DNA of 64,000 nt, taken from assembly GCF_019711195.1 (NCBI RefSeq), contig NZ_CP081299.1, forward strand, positions 1,860,001 through 1,924,000, read 5' to 3'. Shown here piece by piece: positions 18,701 to 27,080 of the stretch (positions are counted from its first letter, which is position 1; each line of letters starts with the position of its first letter). The notes beneath the pieces are model-generated. The model had not been told where the DNA came from, did not search any database, and was given only the letters and a program-made list of their open reading frames with translations. Made by a program: the position numbers and the translations under genes. Source of the stretch: Dyadobacter sp. NIV53 (GTDB lineage: Bacteria > Bacteroidota > Bacteroidia > Cytophagales > Spirosomataceae).

Positions 18701-19213
18701 CAGGTTGCCTCCATCTACATTACTTTGAAGGTCATAAAAGTGCTCAAAGGCCAAAGTGAAAGGACCGGACGCACCGGCAGGAATGGCAATGACAGGACTG
18801 GTTAAATACATCACAACTGGCCCGCGGCGGGTGCCGCAGTTTTCTGATGCAGGGTTTACAGCAAACGCTGCTTTACCTGTCCTTCCGGCAGGGATAATGT
18901 CGGTAACTACCCAGTTACGGGTCAGCCACGGATCTTCATTCCCTCCGTTAGGCCTGGTGGCATTAGATACTGTCCATGCACCAAGCCCGGATTCAAAATC
19001 TTCGTAAAAAATGGCATGTTCGGCAGATGCACCGAAGCAAAGCGGAGGAACCGGCTGGAAGAAAGGATTGGCGGCAACCCTTAGTTTAATTAAAGTAGCA
19101 GGACCACTCTGGGCAAAACAGGCTGTTCCAGTAAGAAAAGAGAATATTAGCCAGTTGGATATGTGCCTCAACCGAAATAGTAAAAAGACGGAGAAAAAAG
19201 TAGAATTTTCCAT
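15701..19213 (-). CDS. T9SS-exported multidomain protein, copy 4
   Basis: 1,170 residues and first in transcription order. Signal peptide ends ACFAQ. Modules follow the common order. The first jelly-roll resembles copy 2 ('MYLTSPVIAIPAG'); the second jelly-roll ('NTPFLWAYWNFWG') and malectin-type module ('LRINCGGQDFTDSQ') resemble copy 1. The malectin-type module carries an insertion around 'GPGVIWDYAFSYRI' that the others lack. The sorting tail ends 'VKLLITE'. Its 5' leader is less like the other three, so it may carry the array's main promoter, although no exact TAnnTTTG box was found in the 50 bp upstream. No catalytic motif seen; a binding role at the surface is inferred. Confidence 0.85.
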   Translation of the reverse strand: MENSTFFSVFLLFRLRHISNWLIFSFLTGTACFAQSGPATLIKLRVAANPFFQPVPPLCFGASAEHAIFYEDFESGLGAWTVSNATRPNGGNEDPWLTRNWVVTDIIPAGRTGKAAFAVNPASENCGTRRGPVVMYLTSPVIAIPAGASGPFTLAFEHFYDLQSNVDGGNLKYQINNGGWNLLPASAFTDNGYIMSIMSDEFNLNPLFGQPAFTNPEGEGSGWGQSRINLTALGLDAGQTIRFRWDMGTDEGCKGRQGWFVDDVRVYTCSVVPSVQFALDSSTVNEKEANIARSGWERCIHYAEKTITVKINAPPSQPVTVTLTTAGTATRGSKADYTITPASFTLEEGKLSEDIKVRINNDAYVEGNETITLGYTLSSPAGGNALRENYNQQHTVLIQDDDFTPGARSIKLFSEDFNGPEQPGRPIPQGWNWVPENDSDYNWIINNQLWAVGMGDNTPFLWAYWNFWGDQTHLDTLEKTVETPVFDSFGMSAINLAYDETFDPYAWNGSGYLDVWDGKEWHNVMTLTSQSGNGYPSYESYKREVSIPAAYASHSMKLRFRLKALYAGSWSIDNVLVTGTLTSEAATDVTSDWQQLGPNATAYFYDPASGKLIARIKNLTGHDYGCTTVSINRAGKHLKNWFNGYHISEKTFEVSPANDDPEGVYEMTLYYTEAELSGLAKVASMGRSRGGIGAGSLPSNSITEAVSGKPMNSDYSFTAVFNKGFYGGSGFGLSDTLIFRPVTLRINCGGQDFTDSQNRLFVKDQHYYYFNDRDPHTTVIKGDIAGTVDDGLYRSQRWGPGVIWDYAFSYRIPVHNGRMKVVLHFAEIYWGLSGRQGKGRRQFNVNIEDSPKLTNYDIYSSSGGALRARTETFTVDVSDGALDIDFFSGAADNPIIAAIEVVSMQLNENPVADATVRNIPNESFNYGAASTLEVKAGSLPSYQRKTYLKFPLAGIMPVGSAKLRLYGHNVQNTNKVNVAVFGVENDDWSETAITWANAPAGSGSNLGQFNADNTAKYYEIDVTSFVQSQLAGDRTVSFLLTNATSQNSLLSFNSRENTVNPPELVILPVAAPAARTGIQEDKVVADGLVSSMVYPNPASKQLTVEVSVLHHGKVSLCLTGLSGNSYPVNAVVEENILRADLSPLHLPPGIYILNIHSAAQDEGVKLLITE

Positions 19214-19267
19214 TGTTAAGCGGTTTTAATGAAATACTATTTCTGATAAATGGTATACGATTAAATA

Positions 19268-20113
19268 TTAATCCTGATGACCGGTCACATAGGTCCATAT
19301 CGGTTCATAAGCGTGGTTGGTAACATCTTCTGCTATGCTTCCCACAAACAAATGGGTAAGTCCCTGATGGCCTTCGGTAGACATGGCAATCATGCAGTGG
19401 TCAAATTCAGATGCAAATTTTAAAATCCCTTGCTGAATATTCGGATTCTGACGAACATTAACCGTGAATTTATCCAGCTGATAAAATTTTGCAAGATTAT
19501 CCAGTGCAATTCTCGTTTCATCGTCAGCAGTCGTTTCATCAGAAGTCTGAATAAAAAGCAAATGTACCGTTGCCCCGAAAATTGCCTGGAAGCGTTTTTA
19601 GCTTCCCGATCAGCACACTTTGTTTTAAATCAAGACTGGTCGGGAATATAATGTCCTTTATTCTGGAAACCGGCATGGCCTGATGAATCGTAAAAACCGG
19701 AACGGGTGCAGTACGGACAATTTTTTCAGTATTTGACCCGATGAGCAGTTCTCTAAGGCTCGCAGCACCTTTAGTTCCCATTACCACCAGGTCAATATTA
19801 TTTTCTTCTATCGTTTTTAATATCGTCTGGTGCAGTTCACCCTGCTCAATCAAAAGCTTTACCGGAACGCTTTGCGGATAGTCCTGAATCAAAGCATTAA
19901 AATCATTTTTTGTATCTTCTGTCAGATCTGCCAGTGTGGCTCCAGGGTCAACATAATAAGGCTGCGCATAGATACTGCTGTCAAAAAAAGTGTCAGGTCA
20001 ACTACATGTAAAACGATCAGTTCTCCATCGTTCGCAGAAGCAATATCCCAGGCAAATTTGTAAGCCTGCATGGCTTCATCTGAAAAATCACAGGGTACCA
20101 GTATCTTTTTCAT
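19268..20113 (-). pseudogene. universal stress protein, two frameshifts
   Basis: A tandem-Usp protein of the usual size for Bacteroidota (about 280 residues) that is split over three frames. It starts 'MKKILVPCDFSDEAMQAYKF' at 20113. The frame is lost at a run of seven T on the coding strand (plus-strand 19983-19989), where eight would restore 'FFDSSIYAQPYYVDPG'. The first Usp domain then continues with the ATP-binding pattern 'GTKGAASLRELLIGS'. A second slip lies in a run of five A (19595-19599), where four would give 'KRFQAIFGATVHLLFIQTSDE'. The two slips compensate each other (one base missing, one extra). Either the gene is decayed or the assembly has homopolymer errors; the conserved residues on both sides argue that decay, if real, is recent. 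It lies upstream of the T9SS array on the same strand. Confidence 0.8.
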
Positions 20114-20119
20114 GATCAT

Positions 20120-21167
20120 TGAAATTTTATAGTCGACAATACTGTAATAGTATATTCAATTTAATACACTAAATTACTTGTAATAAAATCATAATATAAT
20201 GATAGTCTTTGCTCAAAAAAATGACTTTTGTCATAAGACACAATTCTGTTTGATGGACTTTTAAAGCAGGTAAATAACATACCAACAACGCATTCAATAA
20301 TTCCAGGCATCGATTGATAAAGTCAATTGTATTTAAGCAGGTAATCATTTCATGGCGGGTTTTATCAAGTAGACTTACAGTCTTCGCATGGTTGTAAATG
20401 TCGCAACTACAAAAACTAGGTAACGCTTTTATTCTTTTGAGTGGGGACTACTTATAAGAATGCAGGTAACGACTTAATGAAAAAGTAGTGAAAGGAGAAA
20501 CTTATACTCAGCTGGTGTTTTCACGGGTTATCTTCGTGTTTTTATTTCCACGCGTTGAAAATAGTCTCTATTTCCCCGGGTTTCAGCATTAGGGGACGAA
20601 TGGAAGTAGGGACAATTATTATGTTTTATATTCTGCTTACCATCAGCGGAAGGCTGATAATGGTAGGGTTAGCACACAATTAATAGCTCATCACAAGCAT
20701 GAACTTGTTTGTACAGCTGTTCTTAATTTTTTTTATAGAGCTTCAAAAAAAGTCATGCAGATTAACAAAAAGCATACCGATTGATGTAGCGTTAACGGTC
20801 ATTCCAAATGCCGTAATGGTCCAAATGAAAATTGCATAAATACAATGGATTGTAATATCATACCACTAGCCATTTTATCAAAACGAATCAGTTTGTTAAC
20901 AAGAGTTTTGTTTAAATTAACGTGTGTACTCTCGTATTAAGTGTAATTTAAAATTGCCTCCTAAACAGGAAAAGGCTTTTTGATCATAAATATCATAAAC
21001 TTATGGAGTACAGAAATACCACCGATTTTTACGAGCATCAAATGCGATAGAGAAATCTATTAAGACAGGTAGCTACATATTTATACGCGATCTCTGTGCC
21101 AGTATTACTAGCCAAAAACGTACAAATGGTGTTCGATAGCGAACATCAGGGATCTATAAATCAGCAT
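20120..21167. other. 1-kb gene-free AT-rich stretch
   Basis: No gene of normal length was found. One stop-to-stop frame (about 20490-20683, plus) encodes a hydrophobic peptide whose only ATG (20600) would give 27 residues, and minus-strand frames near 20760-20900 hold short hydrophobic open stretches. These may be relics of a lost membrane-protein gene, but no family is recognisable. A 20-bp element at 21011-21030 nearly matches one at 36966-36984. A small inverted repeat (GTTCG-ATAG-CGAAC, 21131-21144) lies upstream of the padR promoter. Confidence 0.4.
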
Positions 21168-21200
21168 TTGCAAGCCATCAATGTTATGGCATTATATTTG
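21168..21200 (+). promoter_or_regulatory. Bacteroidota-type promoter for padR-permease
   Basis: A perfect -7 box TATATTTG (21193-21200) with a TTG at 21168-21170, 22 bp upstream, fits the Bacteroidota consensus TTG-N(17-23)-TAnnTTTG. It would start transcription about 35 nt before the PadR start codon. The inverted repeat GTTCGATAGCGAAC lies 24 bp upstream of the -33 element and is a candidate regulator site. Confidence 0.65.
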
Positions 21201-21242
21201 TTTAACAAACAACAATGATATAAATCTTCAAGCAAAGGTTAA

Positions 21243-21569
21243 ATGGCAAGAGCTTATCTGGGAGAATTTGAGGAGCTCGTTCTCCTGACTGTTGCAGTGC
21301 TTGATTCAGACGCGTACGGCGTAACCATTGCAGCTGAACTAAACCGGCGAACCGAAAGACCTGTAAGCTTAGGCGGAGTCCACGTAGCACTATATAGGTT
21401 AGAAGAAAAAGCTTTTGTCAGTTCGGAGTTAGGTAACCCCACAGCCGCCCGTGGGGGAAGGCGAAAGCGCATATTTACTGTCACTACACTTGGCAAACAC
21501 ATGTTATCGGATATGCGTGAGCTTAGAAATCAACTCTGGGAGTCAATCCCTTTACCATTTATTTCTTGA
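21243..21569 (+). CDS. PadR-family transcriptional regulator
   Basis: A 108-residue winged-helix repressor-type protein of the short PadR class. It has the 'LGEFEELVLLTVAVL' opening helix, 'AYGVTIAAEL' and the recognition helix 'LGGVHVALYRLEEKAF', followed by a very basic wing 'RGGRRKR'. It overlaps nothing but ends 2 nt before the ATG of the large permease gene. This PadR-permease pairing is common in Bacteroidota, where the regulator is thought to control the membrane protein in response to a ligand. It probably dimerises through the C-terminal helix and represses its own promoter. Confidence 0.9.
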   Translation: MARAYLGEFEELVLLTVAVLDSDAYGVTIAAELNRRTERPVSLGGVHVALYRLEEKAFVSSELGNPTAARGGRRKRIFTVTTLGKHMLSDMRELRNQLWESIPLPFIS

Positions 21570-21571
21570 TC

Positions 21572-24256
21572 ATGGCCGACCATCTTTCAGAGCCTACCCC
21601 TCCCAACTGGGCTGATTCCTTTTTGAAATGGACATGCCCTTCGGAGCAACACGAAGAAATCATAGGTGATTTACACGAACAGTATACAATTGATGCATCG
21701 GAATTTGGAAATGCTGTCGCCAGAAGACGGTACCTTATACAAGTGTTAAAATTCTCACGGCCTTACTTTCTAAAACGCAAGATCAATGCACTGAGTGAAA
21801 CGGCCACATACCCAGCACCATTTTTTGTTAATCCGAATATGATCAAAAATTACTTCAAAATTGCCTTCAGGAGCTTTGGAAAAAACAAAGCTTATACGCT
21901 TATCAACGTTTTAGGACTGTCATTGGGATTAACCATAACCATGCTGATTTCATTATGGGTTTGGGATGAGTGGATGTACAATAAAGCCGGTAGAAACCAT
22001 CAATATGTAGGACGTGTCATTTCTCATGCCGCTCAAAACGGCATCATCGTCAGTTCCCCCAATATGCCATTTCCCTTGGCTGCCGAGCTTCGAGAAAACT
22101 TTCCGACGGATTTTCAAAACGTAGCGATCTCATGGGACACACAAGATTACAGCTTACTCTCGGGCGAAAACAAATTCAGAAAAAAGGGCCGGTTTATGGA
22201 GCCCGATGGCGCAAAGATTCTTCCTCTTGAAATGATCGAGGGAAGCAAAGCGGCCCTAACAAATCCGTCCCATCTATTGCTATCAGAATCTGCCGCATTA
22301 TCAATTTTCGGCACAAGTCAGCCAATTGGTCAGATTTTGAAGATTGATAATGAACTGGAGGGAATGGTAGCTGGCATTTACAAAGATTTCCCTCAAAATT
22401 CAGACTACTATGATTTGTCGTTTATAGCCCCCTGGAAGCTGTTTGCATCTGGCAAAAGGATGCAGTGGGTCAATGATCTGAAAGATAACTGGAATGTAAA
22501 TACTTTCGAAATTCTCGTTCAGACACAGCAAAACAGTTCTATTAAAAGGGCATCTGAAAAGATAAGGCATGTTTTACGCAGGCACATAAAGGAGAGTAAG
22601 CATACCGGCTCGATACCGACATTATCCCTGCACCCGATGGACAAATGGCATTTGTATTCCACCTGGGAAAACGGCCAGAATACCGAGGGTCAGATCTATT
22701 ATGTCAAATTATTTGCTTCCATAGCGATTTTCATCTTGCTGCTGGCCTGCATTAATTTTATAAACCTGAGCACAGCCCGCTCGGGCCAGCGGGTAAGGGA
22801 AGTCGGCGTTCGAAAAGCAATCGGGTCAAAGCGCGGCCAACTTATAGTCCAATTCATTGCTGAGTCATTTATACTGGTTGCGTTTTCCATGCTGGTTGCG
22901 TTGCTGTTAGTACAATTGACCCTACCCCAGTTCAACGCAATTGCCGATAAGAAAATCGGCTCTCTTTTAATAAATGGAGCTGCATTCAACATACACCTAC
23001 TATTTATTAGTGCAGCATTCTGTATTTTGGTAAGCCTGGTTGCCGGGGGCTATCCCGCGCTCTACTTATCCTCTTTCAAACCAGTTAATATCCTGAAATC
23101 CGGCTCAGCAAGCACTGCGAGGGTTTCTTCTCTGCCAAGAAAAATACTTGTCGTTTTACAATTTACAATTTCCATTTCGCTCATCATTGGTACTGTAGGG
23201 GTATTCCGCCAGATTCAGTTTGGGCAAAACAGAGCAACAGGCTACGATCGGAATGGGCTAATGTATGTAAAGATTCCGCCTGCTACTAAATCTTTAGAAG
23301 CACTAAAAAATGACCTGCTTCAATCCGGCATGATTGCATCGGTAGCACAATCCTCCGGTCCCGTGACCGATATACTATCTAATTCGAGAGGATTTTCTTG
23401 GCAGGGAAAGTCGGCCGGTGACCGGGACGACTTTGCAGTAATCGCAGCTTCACATCGATATGGCGAAACGGTTGGCTGGCGGATTCTTCAGGGAAGAGAC
23501 TTTTCGACCGACTTTGTTTCTGATTCTTCCGCCATCATTATCAATCAGTCGGCTGTTAAATATATGGGGCTTGACAATCCTGTTGGCAAAACAATCAGGT
23601 GGAAAGACGGCACTTTCAATGATTCGGAATACCATATTGTAGGCGTGGTACAAGATATGATCATGAAATCGCCCTACGAACCCGTAAAGCAGGCCATTTA
23701 TTTCATGGCCTACGCACCTAATTACTTATATATCAAATTAGGCCCTGGGGTAAGTATAACCAATGCTTTTGCAAAAATACGTCCTCTATTTGATCAACAT
23801 ATACCTGGTACCTTGTTGGATTTCCAGCTTGCTGACCAGCAATACGATACAAAGTTCAAGGTTGAAAACCGTGTGGCTAAATTGAGCTTTCTTTTCGCTG
23901 TCGTGGCCATTTGTATTTCGTGTCTTGGCATATTTGGTCTGGCCGCCTTTACTGCCGAGCAAAGGCGAAGTGAAATCGGCATACGCAAAGTACTGGGCGC
24001 TTCCATTGCAAGTGTGTGGAAATTGATTTCGAAGGACTTTGTGTACCTGACTTTGATTGCCATTGCCATTGCAACACCGGTAAGCTATTATTTCTTGGCC
24101 CAGTTGTTGGCGAAGTATCATTATCATTCCACTATTCCCTGGTGGATCTTTGGCGGATCAGGATTGGCCGCGCTCACACTTACAATTTTCACCGTGAGTT
24201 ATCAGGCAATAAAAGCAGCACTTACAGATCCGGTAAAAGCGCTCCGTTCTGAGTAA
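21572..24256 (+). CDS. ABC-type FtsX/MacB-like permease
   Basis: About 894 residues starting at the ATG at 21572 (an upstream TTG at 21566 overlaps the padR stop). An N-terminal soluble 'permease prefix' domain (about 1-80, 'WTCPSEQHEEIIGDLHEQY') is followed by the MacB/FtsX layout twice: membrane helix near 105-125, periplasmic domain, three helices (about 375-500), a second periplasmic domain and three final helices (about 770-890, 'RRSEIGIRKVLGAS'). This is the membrane subunit type of mechanotransmission ABC systems that export peptides, lipids or drugs. No ATPase subunit is encoded nearby, so it must recruit one from elsewhere or work differently. It is translationally coupled to padR. 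Confidence 0.9.
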   Translation: MADHLSEPTPPNWADSFLKWTCPSEQHEEIIGDLHEQYTIDASEFGNAVARRRYLIQVLKFSRPYFLKRKINALSETATYPAPFFVNPNMIKNYFKIAFRSFGKNKAYTLINVLGLSLGLTITMLISLWVWDEWMYNKAGRNHQYVGRVISHAAQNGIIVSSPNMPFPLAAELRENFPTDFQNVAISWDTQDYSLLSGENKFRKKGRFMEPDGAKILPLEMIEGSKAALTNPSHLLLSESAALSIFGTSQPIGQILKIDNELEGMVAGIYKDFPQNSDYYDLSFIAPWKLFASGKRMQWVNDLKDNWNVNTFEILVQTQQNSSIKRASEKIRHVLRRHIKESKHTGSIPTLSLHPMDKWHLYSTWENGQNTEGQIYYVKLFASIAIFILLLACINFINLSTARSGQRVREVGVRKAIGSKRGQLIVQFIAESFILVAFSMLVALLLVQLTLPQFNAIADKKIGSLLINGAAFNIHLLFISAAFCILVSLVAGGYPALYLSSFKPVNILKSGSASTARVSSLPRKILVVLQFTISISLIIGTVGVFRQIQFGQNRATGYDRNGLMYVKIPPATKSLEALKNDLLQSGMIASVAQSSGPVTDILSNSRGFSWQGKSAGDRDDFAVIAASHRYGETVGWRILQGRDFSTDFVSDSSAIIINQSAVKYMGLDNPVGKTIRWKDGTFNDSEYHIVGVVQDMIMKSPYEPVKQAIYFMAYAPNYLYIKLGPGVSITNAFAKIRPLFDQHIPGTLLDFQLADQQYDTKFKVENRVAKLSFLFAVVAICISCLGIFGLAAFTAEQRRSEIGIRKVLGASIASVWKLISKDFVYLTLIAIAIATPVSYYFLAQLLAKYHYHSTIPWWIFGGSGLAALTLTIFTVSYQAIKAALTDPVKALRSE

Positions 24257-24320
24257 TGTTTCTACTCAATTTTCTCAGAGACTTCATGAAGTTAAAGCCG
24301 GTTTAACCCTCTTTCGCAAT

Positions 24321-26072
24321 ATGTTTATAATGCACAACTACTTTAAAACTTTCCGGCTCAGTTGGATTGCGGCGACTTCAATTTTAAGGAGTCCATTATC
24401 GTGGACTTTATTTTTGATCAATATTTTTGTCTGTTTTGCGGGTTGGTCGCAAAAAACCAACCCTATCACCCAAAAAATTGATAGCATCACAAATGTTTAC
24501 CGTCCAGATGGACCAGGTGGTCAATTATCGGTTAGTAAAAACGGCGAATTAATTTACTCCAAAGCATGGGGGCTTGCCGAACTCGAACATCGTGTCCCGC
24601 TAACAACCCAAACATTGATCGAAGCCGGATCTGTTTCCAAGCAATTTACAGCCGCCGCCATTCTGCTCCTTGAGAAACAAGGTAAATTGTCCTTAAATGA
24701 TCACGTATCGAAGTATTTCCCTGCACTTGGCAAGTACGGACATCCTATTCTTATCAGACATCTTATTCATCACACAAGTGGCATGCGCGAATGGGGTGAT
24801 GTTGCCGAGCTAGGTGGGCGGCCAAAGACACTTAGGATCTTGAGTAATCAAGAGGTTGCGGCCATTATTTGCAGTCAGAAAGAGCTGAACAGTATTCCCG
24901 GTGAGCGCTTTCAATACAGCAATTCCAATTACATTCTGTTGGCATTGATCGTTGAGAAGGTTAGCGGGTTGTCTCTCGCTGCGTTTACCGATAAATTTAT
25001 TTTCAAGCCCGCTGAAATGAAGCATTCGGAATGGAGAACTAACTATCAAAAGCTAGTTTTTGCTAGGAGCCAGGCATACGATACGAAAGACGGCAATTTC
25101 CAGTTAGCCATGCCAGAAAACAACATCCACGGGTCAGGAGGACTCCTTACAACTGCCGAAGAACTTGTGAAATGGAGCAACTTTTATTTGAACGCAAGAC
25201 TGGGAGGAGATACTTTTTTTACCAAGCAAACAAGTGTGGATACACTGAACAATGGGGATTTAAACCAGTATGCAGCCGGGATGTTTGTTGCCGGAGATAG
25301 TACAAAACGCATATTTCAGCATGGTGGAGCGACAGCCGGGTATCGCGCCAAGCTTGTCTCTTTACCAGATGCTGGAATATCAGTTGCCTGGCTGAGCAAT
25401 ACATCCATGTTGGACACAACAGGAAAAGACTTAGCGATGGATGTTGCCACTTTTCTTGCGAGCCCCTCCTATTTTGAGTTAGCTGCCAAAACAAAGAGAA
25501 TCACATATTCAGATTCAAACATCAAAGAACTCGAGGCGTACACTGGACTTTATAAAAGCAGTCATAGTACGCGTGAGGTTCAAATTGAGCTGCGACCAAA
25601 CGGCCTTGAAATGTCTGGCAATGCTCTGACAAGAATTAACAAGACACAATTTGATTTTTACGGCATCCTATTCTCATTCGAGCATAATGGCCAACTTATC
25701 ATCATTCCGCCTTCCTCAGAGCCGATGTATTACCACCTGACCGACTCAGCTGGGTCTAACATCCCTCACGAAGTTTATTTAGGACACTATTACTCTGATG
25801 AAGCCAAAGCTCCAATCATAATCAAAAGCGTGAATGAAAAACTCATTGCTCAATTTGCATCAGGCGATGAGTGCGACCTAATTAATCACTTCAAAGATGG
25901 ATTTATTTCGTCTTGTGATCCAAAGGCAGATATCTTCTTTAAACGCGACAAATATGGCAGAGTAACGAGCCTGGATGTAAGTACCCAGCGTGCACTACAT
26001 ATAGAATTTGTCAAGCAGACAGGCTCATATCGGCATCGTAGTGGAAAAACGTCAGAGACAAAATATCATTAA
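24321..26072 (+). CDS. exported class-C beta-lactamase-fold serine hydrolase
   Basis: 583 residues with an N-terminal signal or anchor segment ('WTLFLINIFVCFAGWSQ', about 28-44). The beta-lactamase-like domain (about 50-380) has the nucleophile motif SVSK near residue 104, YSN near 198 and a third motif HGG near 333. The remaining 200 residues form an additional domain of the kind found after CubicO/Pab87-type serine peptidases. Such enzymes act on D-amino-acid peptides, esters or beta-lactams in the periplasm; the substrate here is unknown. It follows the permease gene by 64 bp and may be in the same unit. A second ATG at 24330 is an alternative start. Confidence 0.85.
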   Translation: MFIMHNYFKTFRLSWIAATSILRSPLSWTLFLINIFVCFAGWSQKTNPITQKIDSITNVYRPDGPGGQLSVSKNGELIYSKAWGLAELEHRVPLTTQTLIEAGSVSKQFTAAAILLLEKQGKLSLNDHVSKYFPALGKYGHPILIRHLIHHTSGMREWGDVAELGGRPKTLRILSNQEVAAIICSQKELNSIPGERFQYSNSNYILLALIVEKVSGLSLAAFTDKFIFKPAEMKHSEWRTNYQKLVFARSQAYDTKDGNFQLAMPENNIHGSGGLLTTAEELVKWSNFYLNARLGGDTFFTKQTSVDTLNNGDLNQYAAGMFVAGDSTKRIFQHGGATAGYRAKLVSLPDAGISVAWLSNTSMLDTTGKDLAMDVATFLASPSYFELAAKTKRITYSDSNIKELEAYTGLYKSSHSTREVQIELRPNGLEMSGNALTRINKTQFDFYGILFSFEHNGQLIIIPPSSEPMYYHLTDSAGSNIPHEVYLGHYYSDEAKAPIIIKSVNEKLIAQFASGDECDLINHFKDGFISSCDPKADIFFKRDKYGRVTSLDVSTQRALHIEFVKQTGSYRHRSGKTSETKYH

Positions 26073-26384
26073 GAGTATCGATAAAAACGCTCGTTAATAG
26101 AAAACGTGATGATTTGGCAAGTACGATATAACCTACTTCAAAAACAGTTTACTGAACAATTTAGCCTTTTTCCTGGCTAGAATCAAGTAAATCACGATGC
26201 AGGTAACAGTTCATTTTAACCACCGAATTAATTTTGGTTGAAAGCTTATAGACCAAATTTATATGCTTCATAAAACTGCCATTTGACATATTGATATTTT
26301 CTACAGCTTCGAAATTGATCCAACGGTCATATTGATAGCTACAATATAAAGCCTATCTTACAGTTTATAATTGTTGAGATAAGT
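26073..26384. other. intergenic region with unidentified open frame
   Basis: A minus-strand open stretch of about 60 codons (about 26178-26357) without a good start reads 'NFEAVENINMSNGSFMKHIN' and 'VVKMNCYLHRDLLDS'. It could be the relic of a gene, but the family is not recognised and chance is not excluded. Nothing else was seen in this gap apart from the presumed promoter of the following gene. Confidence 0.3.
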
Positions 26385-26828
26385 ATGAACAACCCACTAG
26401 TTAAAGATTTTACATATAACGTAGCGATTATTAAAGTTTGGGAGGCTTTAACAAGTACGGATAAAATGAAGGAATGGTATTTTCCACAACTTCGAGGGTT
26501 TGAACCTGTAATTGGATTTAAATTTGAATTTGATGATGACAATGCTGGATACCAAAAAGAATGGATTGTAACCAAAGTGGTAGAAGGTCAAACGTTGGCC
26601 CACAGCTGGGCTTATAAAGGCTATCCAGGAAGCTCAGAAGTTCTTTTTGATTTGTTTTCGGATAATAGCACAACTACGTTAAGGATCACACAAACAGATT
26701 TGGAAAGCTTCCCAAATCATCCACACTTCCAAAGAGAGCGGTTTGAATCGGGATGGGATAATCTTCTTGGCCAGAACCTGAAACAGCTTCTTGAAAAAAA
26801 TTGGATATGGCAGGCAAAACACTTGTAA
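26385..26828 (+). CDS. AHSA1/SRPBCC domain protein
   Basis: A 147-residue single-domain protein with the START-like (SRPBCC) fold of the AHSA1 family. It shows 'VAIIKVWEALTSTDKMKEWYFP' at the N-terminus, the central strands 'WIVTKVVEGQTLAHSW' and 'TTLRITQTDLESF', and the long C-terminal helix 'FESGWDNLLGQNLKQLLE'. Members bind hydrophobic small ligands or act as stress-related accessory proteins; the ligand is unknown. It stands alone, convergent with the AraC regulator gene further on. Confidence 0.85.
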   Translation: MNNPLVKDFTYNVAIIKVWEALTSTDKMKEWYFPQLRGFEPVIGFKFEFDDDNAGYQKEWIVTKVVEGQTLAHSWAYKGYPGSSEVLFDLFSDNSTTTLRITQTDLESFPNHPHFQRERFESGWDNLLGQNLKQLLEKNWIWQAKHL

Positions 26829-27080
26829 GAAAGCTTTTTACCCGCCGTATTAACACGCAATATTTATTTACCACCGGTCTAACTGCCCTGTACCTAATAA
26901 CTTCTCCGACCAAAGGACGCATGTACAAATGTCTGGGAAAGTACCCAAGGCAATTGCGATTTACTGGCCAAATGATTAAAATCTAATCGCATAGCAGTAG
27001 ACATGCTAATATATCTACCTTAATTTGTCCTAAAAGCATTATAAGTTCTCACCAGCACATCCACAATTGACATTTCTCTA

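Noticed and set aside
4878..19213. Possibility that the four long repeats are a CRISPR, R-body or phage tail array
   Set aside because: The repeats are full-length protein genes with signal peptides and T9SS tails; there are no short direct repeats with unique spacers and no phage genes nearby.
26801..26986. 61-codon plus-strand frame after the AHSA1 gene
   Set aside because: It overlaps the end of the real gene in another frame and is basic and low in complexity, with no start signal.
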